Below are positions 1-9,157 of a DNA stretch of 64,000 bases, one piece after another. A program made the position numbers and the translations under genes. Origin of the DNA: Catalinimonas alkaloidigena (GTDB lineage: Bacteria > Bacteroidota > Bacteroidia > Cytophagales > Cyclobacteriaceae); the NCBI RefSeq assembly GCF_029504655.1, contig NZ_JAQFIL010000001.1, positions 2,423,001 through 2,487,000 of the forward strand, written 5' to 3'. The notes below the pieces were generated by a model, which had not been told where the DNA came from, searched no databases, and saw nothing but the letters and a program-made list of their open reading frames with translations. Within the stretch, counting starts at the first letter, position 1. The number at the start of each line of letters is the position of its first letter.

Positions 1-258
1 TTCGGGCCCAATACCGATGATCATGACTTCCAGTTCAAGCTTAACCATGCCAAAGGCTTTCTGAAAGACGGAGCTAAAGTAAAAGCATATGTACACTTTG
101 TTGGTCGTACTATTGTTTTTAAAGAAAGAGGTGAAATGCTTCTTTTGAAATTTGCTCAGGAATTGGAAGACTTAGGTAAGGTAGAAGAAATGCCTAAACT
201 GGTTGGGAAACGCATGACGGTTATGATGGCACCCAAACCTCAAAAAGCCAAAAGCTAA
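1..258 (+). CDS. infC: Translation initiation factor IF-3, C-terminal part (5' truncated by window edge)
   Basis: The reading frame is open from base 1 and gives 85 residues ending in a lysine-rich tail. It contains the IF-3 C-domain pattern, including [22 protein letters not shown] and [16 protein letters not shown]-3 binds the 30S subunit and helps select the initiator tRNA and start codon. The N-terminal domain and start codon lie outside the window. The order infC-rpmI-rplT is the classic conserved operon, and rpmI starts 47 bp downstream on the same strand. The identification is firm despite the truncation. Confidence 0.95.
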   Translation, partial: FGPNTDDHDFQFKLNHAKGFLKDGAKVKAYVHFVGRTIVFKERGEMLLLKFAQELEDLGKVEEMPKLVGKRMTVMMAPKPQKAKS

Positions 259-305
259 TATACCTTAGAGATTTCTATCATAATTAATCATATAAATACA
301 TAACA

Positions 306-500
306 ATGCCGAAAGTGAAAACCAAGTCAGGCGCTAAAAAGCGTTTTAAACTGACTGGGACCGGGAAAATTAAGCGTAAGCATGCTTTTAAGAGTCACAT
401 CCTGACAAAAAAAGGAACCAAACGTAAGCGTAATCTGACCCATACAGGTTTGGTGCATAAGTCTGATGAGTCTCGTATTAAGGATATGCTTAACATTTAA
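306..500 (+). CDS. rpmI: 50S ribosomal protein L35
   Basis: A 64-residue, very basic protein beginning [20 protein letters not shown], which is the diagnostic L35 start. The length matches the family norm of about 64-66 residues. L35 is a small structural protein of the large ribosomal subunit. It lies between infC and rplT as in most bacteria and is probably cotranscribed with them. A weak hairpin followed by a T-run sits directly after the stop codon and could tune readthrough into rplT. The ATG at 306 is the only sensible start. Confidence 0.97.
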   Translation: MPKVKTKSGAKKRFKLTGTGKIKRKHAFKSHILTKKGTKRKRNLTHTGLVHKSDESRIKDMLNI

Positions 501-501
501 T

Positions 502-519
502 AAACCATTAGGTTTTTTT
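502..519 (+). terminator. Weak hairpin plus T-run between rpmI and rplT (possible attenuator)
   Basis: A 5-bp stem (AAACC 502-506 with GGTTT 511-515) and an ATTA loop is followed by T's to 519. The stem is short, so this is at best a partial terminator or attenuator inside the ribosomal operon. Autoregulation by L20 in a leader is known in other bacteria, but nothing here proves it. Confidence 0.3.
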
Positions 520-584
520 GTTCACCAGAGGTTTGGTTACAAGTGCTGAGAAGCCACCATATCTCAAAAACGTTTAACTAAGAA

Positions 585-929
585 ATGCCAAGATCAGTAA
601 ATCACGTCGCTTCAAGAGCGAGAAGAAAGAAAGTCCTGAAACAGGCCAAAGGGTACTGGGGACGCAGAAGCAATGTTTGGACAGTAGCTAAGAATGCTGT
701 TGATAAAGCTGGGGTTTATGCCTATCGTGACCGCAAAGCTAAGAAGAGAGAAATCCGTCAATTGTGGATACAAAGAATTAATGCAGGGGTAAGAGCCTAT
801 GGCATGTCTTACTCTCAGTTCATGGGAGCCCTGAAAACGAATGGCATTGATTTAAATCGCAAAGTTCTTGCAGATTTAGCAATGAACCAACCGGATGCTT
901 TCAAGGCAATCGTTGATAAAGTGAAGTAA
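585..929 (+). CDS. rplT: 50S ribosomal protein L20
   Basis: This 114-residue basic protein starts [20 protein letters not shown] and contains [19 protein letters not shown] and [20 protein letters not shown], hallmark L20 sequences. L20 binds 23S rRNA early in large-subunit assembly, and in other bacteria it represses its own operon. The length fits the family (about 115-120). It is the last gene of the infC-rpmI-rplT unit and is followed by a clear intrinsic terminator at 956-983. Confidence 0.97.
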   Translation: MPRSVNHVASRARRKKVLKQAKGYWGRRSNVWTVAKNAVDKAGVYAYRDRKAKKREIRQLWIQRINAGVRAYGMSYSQFMGALKTNGIDLNRKVLADLAMNQPDAFKAIVDKVK

Positions 930-955
930 CATATTACATTACTATCAGTTATAAT

Positions 956-983
956 AAGCCCTAGCTAGTTTAGGGCTTTTTTT
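956..983 (+). terminator. Rho-independent terminator after rplT
   Basis: A perfect 8-bp stem (AAGCCCTA 956-963 with TAGGGCTT 971-978) and a 7-nt loop is followed by T's to 983. It closes the infC-rpmI-rplT operon just before the GH3-family gene. Confidence 0.85.
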
Positions 984-999
984 ATGTGTTATTTTATTT

Positions 1000-2499
1000 A
1001 TGGGAATAAGATCAACTTTAAGTAAACCTTTTGCTGCGTATATAGTAAAGCAGCAAATGCAGTGGAGTAAGCAAGCTGAAAAGGCACAGGAGAAAATACT
1101 GAAATATCTTGTCGAGAAAGGGAAAAATACCCAATTCGGGAAAGATCATTATTTCAAGGATATCCGTACCTATGAAGATTTTAGAGAGTCAGTACCAATA
1201 AGAGATTACGAAGCCTTATCACCTTATATTAAAAAAATACTGAAAGGTGATAAAGATGTACTATGGAAGGGAAAGCCAGCGTACTTTGCTAAAACTTCAG
1301 GTACTACATCTGGTACCAAATACATTCCAATCACCAAAGAATCCATACCTAATCATATCAATTCTGCGAGAAATGCCTTACTGAGCTATGTGCATGAAAC
1401 GGGAAAATCAGAATTTCTGGATAGGAAACTGATTTTTCTATCAGGTAGCCCGGTACTGGATGAAAAAGCAGGAATTCCTACTGGTCGGCTGTCCGGTCTT
1501 GTAAATCACCATGTACCTGCCTATCTGAGGACCAATCAGCTACCTTCATATGCCACCAACTGTATAGAAGACTGGGAAAAAAAGCTGGATAAGATCGTGG
1601 ATGAAACAATCACTCAGGATATGTCGCTGATTTCTGGTATACCTCCCTGGGTACAGATGTATTTTGAGTGGATTATTGAAAGAACCGGTAAGCCGGTAGG
1701 AGAAGTGTTCCCCAATTTTTCGGTATTTGTATATGGTGGGGTAAATTTTGCCCCTTACCGCAAAAAAATATTTGAATCTGTAGGAAGGCCAATAGATTCA
1801 ATTGAGACATATCCTGCCTCGGAAGGTTTTATTGCTTATCAGGATTCTCAAGAAGAAGAAGGGTTATTGCTGTTAGTAGATTCAGGTATTTTTTATGAGT
1901 TTATCCCAGCTGATCAGGTGCATCAGGAAAACCCACCCAGGTTAAGCATTCATGAGGTAGAAATAGGAGTTAACTATGCATTGGTGATAAACAGCAACGC
2001 TGGTCTGTGGGGTTATTCTATAGGAGATACCGTTAAATTTGTTTCAAAGTATCCGCATCGTTTGATTGTATCCGGAAGAATTAAACATTTTATTTCCGCA
2101 TTTGGAGAGCATGTAATAGGAGAAGAAGTAGAGAAAGCCATGCAACTTACCTGTGAAAAATATTCTGAAACAGAAATTGTAGAATTTACAGTCGCACCAC
2201 AGGTCAATCCTGAAAGCGGTTTACCCCTGCATGAATGGTTCGTGGAATTTTCTCAGTCCCCTCATGATTTGGAGGGTTTTGAAAAAGAGCTAAATTTACA
2301 CCTGCAAAAATTAAATTCTTATTATGACGACCTGATTTCAGGTAATATCTTAAGAGGTTTAAAAGTTATTCCTTTGCAGCCCAGCGCCTTCAGAGAGTAC
2401 ATGAAAAGCCAGGGGAAACTGGGTGGACAAAATAAGGTTCCGCGTTTGGCTAATGACCGTAAGATTGCAGATTTATTGATTGATTTTAAAATAAAATAA
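1000..2499 (+). CDS. GH3 auxin-responsive promoter family protein (acyl-adenylate-forming enzyme)
   Basis: The 499-residue product matches the GH3 family, which is named after plant auxin-amino acid synthetases but is widespread in Bacteroidota. The adenylation P-loop TSGTTSGTKYIPIT starts near residue 99. ETYPASEGFIAYQ lies mid-protein, and VSGRIKHFISAFGEHVIGEEVE forms the start of the mobile C-terminal subdomain. These motifs indicate ATP-dependent activation of a carboxylic acid, probably joined to an amine. The bacterial substrate is unknown and cannot be read from the sequence. The ATG at 1000 follows the rplT terminator. dxr starts 10 bp after the stop codon, so cotranscription with dxr and rseP is likely. 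Confidence 0.85.
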   Translation: MGIRSTLSKPFAAYIVKQQMQWSKQAEKAQEKILKYLVEKGKNTQFGKDHYFKDIRTYEDFRESVPIRDYEALSPYIKKILKGDKDVLWKGKPAYFAKTSGTTSGTKYIPITKESIPNHINSARNALLSYVHETGKSEFLDRKLIFLSGSPVLDEKAGIPTGRLSGLVNHHVPAYLRTNQLPSYATNCIEDWEKKLDKIVDETITQDMSLISGIPPWVQMYFEWIIERTGKPVGEVFPNFSVFVYGGVNFAPYRKKIFESVGRPIDSIETYPASEGFIAYQDSQEEEGLLLLVDSGIFYEFIPADQVHQENPPRLSIHEVEIGVNYALVINSNAGLWGYSIGDTVKFVSKYPHRLIVSGRIKHFISAFGEHVIGEEVEKAMQLTCEKYSETEIVEFTVAPQVNPESGLPLHEWFVEFSQSPHDLEGFEKELNLHLQKLNSYYDDLISGNILRGLKVIPLQPSAFREYMKSQGKLGGQNKVPRLANDRKIADLLIDFKIK

Positions 2500-2509
2500 G
2501 CCTTGTAGA

Positions 2510-3679
2510 ATGATTAAAGATGATGAGGAAAAGAGGCATATAGCCATTTTAGGCTCAACCGGATCAATCGGAACACAGGCTTTAGAGGTAATCCATGCTT
2601 ATCCAGAAAAGTTTGCTGTAGAGGTGCTTACGGCGAATACAAATGCTGACCTGCTGATTGAGCAAAGTATTCAGTATCAGCCCAATGCAGTGGTCATCGT
2701 AGAGGAAGCTTTATATAAATATGTAAAAGAATCTCTGCAGCAATACCCTATAAAAGTATATGCTGGAATCAACGCACTTGCTCAGGTTGTAGAAATACAA
2801 CAGATTGATATTGTTCTTACGGCTACGGTTGGTTACGCAGGATTGCTTCCTACTATACGAGCGATAGCTGCTGGTAAACATATCGCCCTGGCTAACAAGG
2901 AAACTTTAGTGGTAGCAGGAGAACTGATTACTCAACTCGCTGCTCAGAAGGGCGTTAATTTGTATCCGGTTGACTCTGAACATTCCGCTATATTTCAGTG
3001 TCTAATAGGTGAATTCCATAATCCTATTGAAAAAATAATTCTCACGGCATCAGGTGGTCCGTTCCGGGGAAAAGCCAGGGACTATTTAAAGTCTGTAACA
3101 AAAAAGGAGGCACTTAAGCACCCCAATTGGGATATGGGAGCAAAAGTTACAATAGATTCGGCTTCCCTTATGAATAAAGGCCTTGAAGTGATAGAGGCCA
3201 AGTGGTTGTTTGGATTAAAAACAGAGCAGATAGAAGTAGTAGTACACCCTCAGTCCATTATTCATTCGCTCGTTCAGTTTCAGGACTCATCCATCAAAGC
3301 TCAAATGGGATTGCCTGATATGCGGGTACCCATTCAGTTTGCCCTGAGTTATCCAGAAAGACTACCTGCCGATTTTCCACGTTTCAACTTTATGGATTAC
3401 CCTTCATTGACATTTGAAAAAGCAGATACTGACACCTTCCGGAATCTAGCACTGGCATTTGAGGCCATGGAGCGAAAAGGAAATATGCCCTGTATCCTTA
3501 ATGCTGCTAATGAAATTGCTGTCGCTGAATTTTTAAGAGATAATATTGGTTTTCTAGACATGTCTGACATAGTTGCCCGTTGTATGGAGCAAGTTCCTTA
3601 TATTGCGCAGCCTGTGTACGACGACTATGTGGAAACAGACAAATTAACAAGAATAAGAGCTCAAGAATTAATCAAATAA
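2510..3679 (+). CDS. dxr: 1-deoxy-D-xylulose 5-phosphate reductoisomerase
   Basis: DXR is the second step of the non-mevalonate isoprenoid pathway, making 2-C-methyl-D-erythritol 4-phosphate with NADPH. The 389-residue protein has the nucleotide-binding start AILGSTGSIGTQAL (residues 12-25), NKETLVVAGE, and the metal/substrate motif PVDSEHSAIFQ. It also has ASGGPFRG, HPNWDMGAKVTIDSASLMNK and HPQSIIHSLVQ. The length is typical of the family (about 385-400). It lies between the GH3-like gene and rseP with spacings of 10 and 6 bp, so the three are probably one transcript. The dxr-rseP pairing is common in bacteria. Confidence 0.96.
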   Translation: MIKDDEEKRHIAILGSTGSIGTQALEVIHAYPEKFAVEVLTANTNADLLIEQSIQYQPNAVVIVEEALYKYVKESLQQYPIKVYAGINALAQVVEIQQIDIVLTATVGYAGLLPTIRAIAAGKHIALANKETLVVAGELITQLAAQKGVNLYPVDSEHSAIFQCLIGEFHNPIEKIILTASGGPFRGKARDYLKSVTKKEALKHPNWDMGAKVTIDSASLMNKGLEVIEAKWLFGLKTEQIEVVVHPQSIIHSLVQFQDSSIKAQMGLPDMRVPIQFALSYPERLPADFPRFNFMDYPSLTFEKADTDTFRNLALAFEAMERKGNMPCILNAANEIAVAEFLRDNIGFLDMSDIVARCMEQVPYIAQPVYDDYVETDKLTRIRAQELIK

Positions 3680-3685
3680 CAATTA

Positions 3686-5029
3686 ATGGAAGCATTAGTG
3701 ATGGCCGCCCAACTATTATTGGGCTTGTCAATATTAGTAGGATTGCATGAACTGGGCCACTTAGTGGCCGCCAAGGTGTTTGGAATGAGAGTAGAGCAAT
3801 ACTACATTGGTTTCCCTCCTAAAATCTTTGGATTCAGGTATGGTGAAACAGAGTATAATTTAGGTGCGATCCCGCTTGGTGGTTTTGTCAAAATCTCCGG
3901 CATGGTAGATGAGTCCCTGGACACTGAAAAACTAAGTGAAGAACCTAAAGAATGGGAGTTTAGAGCTAAGCCAGCCTGGCAGAGACTTATTGTAATGATG
4001 GGGGGGATCATAGTAAATGTCATTACCGGCATCGTCATCTTTATTCTGATTACCTATCAATATGGGGAGTCTTATGTGCCAAAAGAGGAGATATTAGAAC
4101 ACGGTATTGTTGCCTATGCTCTGGGAAAAGAAATAGGTCTTGAAACTGGAGACAAAATTGTAAAAGTAAACGGCCAAGATTACAAGGGATTTCCTGATTT
4201 GGTAGGAGCGGACGTGTTATTGGGCGATAGCAGCTATTATACTGTGGAAAGAAATGGACAAACTGTTGATATCTATATACCTGGTGACTTTATTGATAAA
4301 TTATCTGACAAAGAGTCAGCTACTAATTTTATTGATTACAGATTTCCTTATCAGGTTACAAAAGTAGAAAAAGATAGTAACGCTGATAAAGCAGGACTTC
4401 AAGCAGGAGATAAAATTATCAATGTCAATGGTCAATCCATCACATATTTTGATGAATTACAAAGTGCATTACTTCAAAATGCAGGGCAAGAAGTTTCTCT
4501 AACAGTAATGCGCAATGATAATCCTGATCAAGCGCAAGAGGCAAGCGTACCAGTCACTCTAAATGCTGAAGTAAATGAAAATGGTACACTAGGTTTTTAT
4601 ACAGAACGTCTGGTGGATCTTGCTATGACTGATTATACACTGGCAGAGGCGATACCAAAAGGAACTACAGAAGCTTTTGAAGTAGTCTGGATCAATATCA
4701 AGGCATTAGGTAAGATTTTTAGTGGTGAGGTTTCAGCTTCTAAGTCACTAAGTGGGCCTATCGGTATAGCCCAGATATTTGGGGGAACATGGGATTGGTA
4801 CCGCTTTTGGCGAATCACCGGTTTATTATCAATGGTGCTGGCTTTTATGAACTTTTTACCCATACCTGCACTGGATGGTGGACATGTTACATTCCTAACC
4901 TATGAAATCATATCTGGTCGTAAACCATCAGATAAGTTCCTTGAAGGTGCTCAAAAAGTTGGGATGGTACTTTTGCTTTCGCTTATGACATTCGCAATTT
5001 TTAATGATATTTTTAAAGTCATCTTTTAG
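3686..5029 (+). CDS. rseP: RIP metalloprotease RseP (site-2 protease)
   Basis: An intramembrane zinc protease of 447 residues. The zinc-binding HELGH sits at residues 21-25 within the first hydrophobic helix. Two PDZ-type domains follow, around residues 135-205 and 215-290, the second containing ADKAGLQAGDKIINVNGQ. The LDG-type second metal motif appears as NFLPIPALDGGH near the C-terminus, followed by a last membrane helix. In other bacteria RseP cleaves anti-sigma factors and signal-peptide remnants in the inner membrane. It is the last gene of the GH3-dxr-rseP run, with a terminator 30 bp downstream. Confidence 0.94.
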   Translation: MEALVMAAQLLLGLSILVGLHELGHLVAAKVFGMRVEQYYIGFPPKIFGFRYGETEYNLGAIPLGGFVKISGMVDESLDTEKLSEEPKEWEFRAKPAWQRLIVMMGGIIVNVITGIVIFILITYQYGESYVPKEEILEHGIVAYALGKEIGLETGDKIVKVNGQDYKGFPDLVGADVLLGDSSYYTVERNGQTVDIYIPGDFIDKLSDKESATNFIDYRFPYQVTKVEKDSNADKAGLQAGDKIINVNGQSITYFDELQSALLQNAGQEVSLTVMRNDNPDQAQEASVPVTLNAEVNENGTLGFYTERLVDLAMTDYTLAEAIPKGTTEAFEVVWINIKALGKIFSGEVSASKSLSGPIGIAQIFGGTWDWYRFWRITGLLSMVLAFMNFLPIPALDGGHVTFLTYEIISGRKPSDKFLEGAQKVGMVLLLSLMTFAIFNDIFKVIF

Positions 5030-5057
5030 TATTAATTCTTCCTACTTTATAACCTTT

Positions 5058-5080
5058 AGCCGGCTTGTCCGGCTTTTTTT
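5058..5080 (+). terminator. Rho-independent terminator after rseP
   Basis: A 6-bp GC-rich stem (AGCCGG 5058-5063 with CCGGCT 5069-5074) and a 5-nt loop is followed by T's to 5080. It ends the dxr-rseP transcript. Confidence 0.85.
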
Positions 5081-5732
5081 ATTTTCAATAAGGAAATAAG
5101 AATCTTTACTGATTGGTATTGGAAAAAATAAAACTTATAGGTTAAAGGTTACCTTTTTGCATGATATGTGTACAAATATATGTAATGAAAAACACAGGTT
5201 CGCCAGATTATACATGTACAGTCAGTGTTATACTTTAATATCATTTACTATGCGTATTTAATCTGATGAAGTATAATTAAACAGTTGAAATTAAGAATAA
5301 CTCATTAGGAGATGGCGAACTATTGCAACTATCAATTAAATTTTTTTCTATAAAATGATGTGTTGAGTAAAATTATTTAATTGATCTGGATGTTTTTTTA
5401 ACAAGTTTTTATGGTATGTGTTTTTATAGTGCAAACGATTTATTTTTTGCTAGTTATTTGAAGCTCTTTTTGATGATATTCATTTATTAAGACACTAAAG
5501 TACTTTATTGTATAATTATAATATTTTTATTAAAATTTTTTACAAAACATGATGTAATATTCTTCTTTTTTTTTATTTTTGTCTTAAATCAATGCATTTA
5601 CAGTTTTTAAGTATTGTGTGAGATGAAAAATGTTAGCTCTAAATCATATAATTTATTTGGTAAAAAGTTAACATATTTTTTGAAAGCCAATTTTGATATT
5701 TTTTTAACTAATAGTATTAACCCTTTTTTTCA
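5081..5732. other. AT-rich intergenic region of about 650 bp with no gene seen
   Basis: This stretch between the rseP terminator and the next gene is very AT-rich, with many T-runs, and has stops in all frames. No tRNA, riboswitch or repeat was recognised. A long AT-rich leader of this kind is common before surface-polysaccharide genes, so it may hold the promoter of the gene at 5733. No clear TAnnTTTG-type promoter with a paired upstream TTG was found. Confidence 0.5.
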
Positions 5733-6593
5733 ATGAACATGATCAGTAAACTAAGGCCAAATCAATATTCAAAGACTCTTATTGTACTGCTGGTTATAGT
5801 AGAAACATTAGCTATTGTTTTTTCCTATCAATTTATCTTTTGGTTTTGGCAGGATATTTTGGATTATTCTCAACCAGCGTATAAGTCTTATACATTAGCT
5901 TGGTTGCTTTTATGGGTAACTGTTAGCTTACTTACAAACGCTTATACTGTTGAAAACCATAGAAGGATAAAAAAGATATTCGCTTACACTTTCAAGTTAG
6001 CGCTCATCCATTTGCCACTATCTGCTGCAGTGGCTATCATTATGGGATTGGATCAGTTATCATTTACCTTTCTGGCTGATTTATATTTGTTATTCATTAT
6101 TTTCTCCATAGGCATTAAGAGCATTGCTTTATTGTATTACAGGTACATCTGTAACCTAGAAAAGAATAAGCAGAGAGTGGTAATAGTTGGATATACTCCT
6201 GCAGGAATGAGTTTACACAAGTATTTTACTGACGGTAAATCATCAGGCTATCACTTTGCCGGTTTTTTTGATAATAATATTAGCAGTCCTCTTGTCGTAG
6301 GAAACCTTAAACAACTAAAAAATTACTGCACGCGTGAAAAAATCAACGAAATCTTTTACGCTTTACCTTATGATGATAAATTAATTCAGGACATTTCAAG
6401 TTTTGCTGATGAAAACTTCATCCGTTTCGGAGTATTACAGGACATAGGGGGTGTTAAAGTGAAGTCTTTGCATTCTGATATCTATGGTAATGACCTGCCA
6501 GTATTGTCAATCAAAACGGAAACTGAAGGGAAGGAAAGTCTAAAATCTGGATATTTAAAAGCAATAAGTGTACTTAGGTCCTTGAACCTTTGA
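5733..6593 (+). CDS. Membrane protein resembling the N-terminal half of a polyprenyl-phosphate glycosylphosphotransferase (WcaJ-like)
   Basis: The 286-residue protein has about four predicted membrane helices in residues 15-140. These are followed by a Rossmann-like segment, VVIVGYTPAGMSLHKYF then YHFAGFFDNN, as in the CoA_binding_3 domain of WcaJ-type initiating sugar transferases. Full-length family members (about 460 residues) continue into a catalytic bacterial sugar transferase domain. This one stops at residue 286, just where that domain should begin, and the following DNA holds no continuation in any frame before a strong terminator. It is either a stand-alone regulatory or partner protein or a truncated relic. 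No other exopolysaccharide genes are adjacent. Confidence 0.7.
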   Translation: MNMISKLRPNQYSKTLIVLLVIVETLAIVFSYQFIFWFWQDILDYSQPAYKSYTLAWLLLWVTVSLLTNAYTVENHRRIKKIFAYTFKLALIHLPLSAAVAIIMGLDQLSFTFLADLYLLFIIFSIGIKSIALLYYRYICNLEKNKQRVVIVGYTPAGMSLHKYFTDGKSSGYHFAGFFDNNISSPLVVGNLKQLKNYCTREKINEIFYALPYDDKLIQDISSFADENFIRFGVLQDIGGVKVKSLHSDIYGNDLPVLSIKTETEGKESLKSGYLKAISVLRSLNL

Positions 6594-6660
6594 ATGATCA
6601 GGTAGTAAAAGGCCTTCTTTCATCTCAATGAGAAAAGATATTGGTGATATGATGATATTA

Positions 6661-6699
6661 AAAAAAGGCTGGATTAAAAATTTTAATCCAGCCTTTTTT
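6661..6699. terminator. Strong bidirectional terminator
   Basis: An almost perfect inverted repeat (6661-6679 with 6681-6699) has the GC core GGCTGGATT/AATCCAGCC flanked by A- and T-runs. It can terminate the WcaJ-like gene on the plus strand and sppA on the minus strand. Confidence 0.88.
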
Positions 6700-6787
6700 T
6701 AATTGCTAATTGATTTTCTTTTCTATCTTATTTTAGAACAAGTAGATACAAGTACAGACGTTCATGAAGCACTCTAAGCGCGTAAGT

Positions 6788-8563
6788 TTACTTTATTTCA
6801 ATTTCAAACGGTAATCTGGCCTGGGTCCCTTGTAAATTCTGTAGTTCTTTAAGTTGCTTGACAGCGGGGTAAGCAATACCTAACTCTCTTTTTAATCTAT
6901 AAGCTGAAATTTCCTGATCAAATTCTGACATTATCTGCTCAAGAAAAGTCTTTTTCCTGGGATAGTATTTCACCTGGTAATCGTCTTCAAGTTGGGCCTT
7001 CTCCTTCGCGATAGCAATGGCTACATCTAAACCACCGAACACATCAATCAGGTTTTTTTCCATAGCCTCAACACCGCTCCAAACTCTTCCTGATGCAACC
7101 GACTTAAGCTGATTTATTGACATATTTCTACCCATTGCGGCTTTTGTGGTAAAATCCTCATACCCCTGTTCTACTTGATTTTGGATTACCTGCTTTTCTC
7201 CTGATGACAAAGGACGAGTAAGGCTGAATATGTTTGCAAACTCCCCGGTTTGGACATAATCAGTGGTAACGCCAATATTATTTAATAGCTCTTTTGCATT
7301 GGGTATAATACCGAAAATACCTATAGAGCCAGTAATTGTATTAGGTTGTGCAACAATAGTATCACAGCCCATGGCCATATAATACCCCCCAGAGGCTGCT
7401 ACATCTGACATAGAAGCAATGATAGGTTTTACCTTTTTAGCTAATTGAACTTCTCTCCACATTACATCAGAAGCTAAAGCGCTACCTCCACCTGAATTTA
7501 TCCTGAGCACTATAGCCTTAATGTTATCATCAAGTCTGGCTTTTCGTATTTCTTTAGCAAAGGTTTCACCACCGATTACATTATTTTCACCTTTACCATT
7601 GACAATTGCACCACTGGCTACAATAACTGCAATTCTGTTTCTGGAGTAGTCATCAGCTGTCTGCGCAATAGCCTTTTCATATTTCTTGAGAGATATGAAA
7701 TTAATATCCTCTGCATCCAATGGTTCATCATCATCAGACTCATGACCAAGTTCTTCAGCAATTTTTTCTATTACCATATCATAATATGCCGTATCGGTTA
7801 TCAGTTGATAATTTTTAGCTTCAACTGGAGAACTAACTTTCATTGAGTCAGCAATCTGGCGTAAGACAGGTATGGAGATATCTCTCTCACTGGATATCTC
7901 TTCTAATATGATATCATATAGATTATTAATATATGCTTGGGACTGTAGACGACTAGAGTCGCTCATATTTGTCCTGAGCAAAGGTTCTACTGCACTTTTA
8001 AAGTCGCCTACCCTGAATACCTGTGGTTCAACTCCTAATTTGTCTAAGGTATTCTTGATAAAAGTAACTTCAACCACAAAACCGTTGAATTCAATATTGC
8101 CTTGGGGATGTAGATATATATCATCTGCTACAGAGCTTAAGTAATAAGCTTTTTCAGATAAAATCTCACTATAAGCTATGATAAATTTACCTGATTCTTT
8201 AAAGTCTAGAAGGGAGTTTCTGATTTCTCTGAGAGAAGCTAAACCACCTAAAGTTATGCCAGCATCTAAGTAAATTCCTTTGATGCGATCATCTTCTTTT
8301 GCTTTTTTTAGTGCTTCATTTAGTTCTATCAAACCAATATTCCCATTATTGTTACCTGGAAATAACAATGTATTAAAAGGGTCCTCAGTTTCTCTTTCCA
8401 CTATGGGCTGGTTTAATTCTATTTTTAAAACAGAGTTTTCTTCTACTTCAACCTCTTGGTCAGAAGCCGCGCTACTGGCAATTCCGATGATTACTAGCGT
8501 GATGATTCCGAAAAAGACTAATAAGCCAACAACAGTCCCTAGTACAATTCGTAAAAACTTCAT
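6788..8563 (-). CDS. sppA: Signal peptide peptidase SppA (67K type)
   Basis: A membrane-bound serine protease of 591 residues that degrades cleaved signal peptides. An N-terminal membrane helix (residues 5-32) anchors two tandem SppA/ClpP-fold halves, the long (67K) architecture. The putative catalytic serine lies in MSDVAASGGYYMAMGCD (about Ser391) and the putative general-base lysine in RVGDFKSAVEPL (about Lys189). Their spacing is close to that of the E. coli Ser-Lys dyad (Lys209, Ser409). The gene is divergent from folK with 78 bp between the two starts. The downstream bidirectional hairpin at 6661-6699 can terminate it. Confidence 0.93.
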   Translation of the reverse strand: MKFLRIVLGTVVGLLVFFGIITLVIIGIASSAASDQEVEVEENSVLKIELNQPIVERETEDPFNTLLFPGNNNGNIGLIELNEALKKAKEDDRIKGIYLDAGITLGGLASLREIRNSLLDFKESGKFIIAYSEILSEKAYYLSSVADDIYLHPQGNIEFNGFVVEVTFIKNTLDKLGVEPQVFRVGDFKSAVEPLLRTNMSDSSRLQSQAYINNLYDIILEEISSERDISIPVLRQIADSMKVSSPVEAKNYQLITDTAYYDMVIEKIAEELGHESDDDEPLDAEDINFISLKKYEKAIAQTADDYSRNRIAVIVASGAIVNGKGENNVIGGETFAKEIRKARLDDNIKAIVLRINSGGGSALASDVMWREVQLAKKVKPIIASMSDVAASGGYYMAMGCDTIVAQPNTITGSIGIFGIIPNAKELLNNIGVTTDYVQTGEFANIFSLTRPLSSGEKQVIQNQVEQGYEDFTTKAAMGRNMSINQLKSVASGRVWSGVEAMEKNLIDVFGGLDVAIAIAKEKAQLEDDYQVKYYPRKKTFLEQIMSEFDQEISAYRLKRELGIAYPAVKQLKELQNLQGTQARLPFEIEIK

Positions 8564-8641
8564 ATTAGTTTAAATTTGTTATTCAGATGAATATGAACAT
8601 TCTTTAAGATTTAAATATATAAGATTTATCCCTAATCTCTC

Positions 8642-9145
8642 GTGAAGTCAAGCATAGGAATATATTTATTGTTAGGTAGTAATCTCGGTGACCGATTACA
8701 AGTTTTAGCCGATACACAAAAAGAAATAGAAAAAACAGTAGGAGCAATCACTAAGGCTTCTAATGTTTATGAAACAGAACCCTGGGGAGTAAGCAATCAA
8801 CCCTCTTTTTATAACCAGGTTGTGAAAATTGATAGTGAATTATCTCCACACAAGTTGCTGAACTCTATTCAGCTTATTGAGTATAAAATTGGCAAAATAA
8901 AACTCGGTAAGTGGAGAGAAAGGCTAATTGATATTGATATTCTCTATTATGATCAATTATTGATTGATGATGAAGAATTAACGCTACCACATCCTGAGAT
9001 ACAGAACAGAAGATTTACTTTAGTGCCTATGTGTGAACTAAATCCGGATTTTATCCACCCTGTGTTTAATAAATCACAAGTAGAACTACTGGCTAATTGT
9101 CCGGATGAGCTTAAAGTTTGGTCATTAGATACGACCTTAATATAA
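8642..9145 (+). CDS. folK: 2-amino-4-hydroxy-6-hydroxymethyldihydropteridine diphosphokinase
   Basis: HPPK transfers pyrophosphate from ATP to 6-hydroxymethyl-dihydropterin in folate synthesis. The 167-residue protein has the N-terminal YLLLGSNLGDR motif, YETEPWGVSNQPSFYNQV, and the Mg/ATP signature RWRERLIDIDIL-like segment (KWRERLIDIDILYYD). HPEIQNRRFTLVPM follows, and the length is normal. The frame has no upstream ATG, so translation apparently starts at the GTG at 8642. It is divergent from sppA. Confidence 0.94.
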   Translation: MKSSIGIYLLLGSNLGDRLQVLADTQKEIEKTVGAITKASNVYETEPWGVSNQPSFYNQVVKIDSELSPHKLLNSIQLIEYKIGKIKLGKWRERLIDIDILYYDQLLIDDEELTLPHPEIQNRRFTLVPMCELNPDFIHPVFNKSQVELLANCPDELKVWSLDTTLI

Positions 9146-9157
9146 GGTTTAGTGTGA

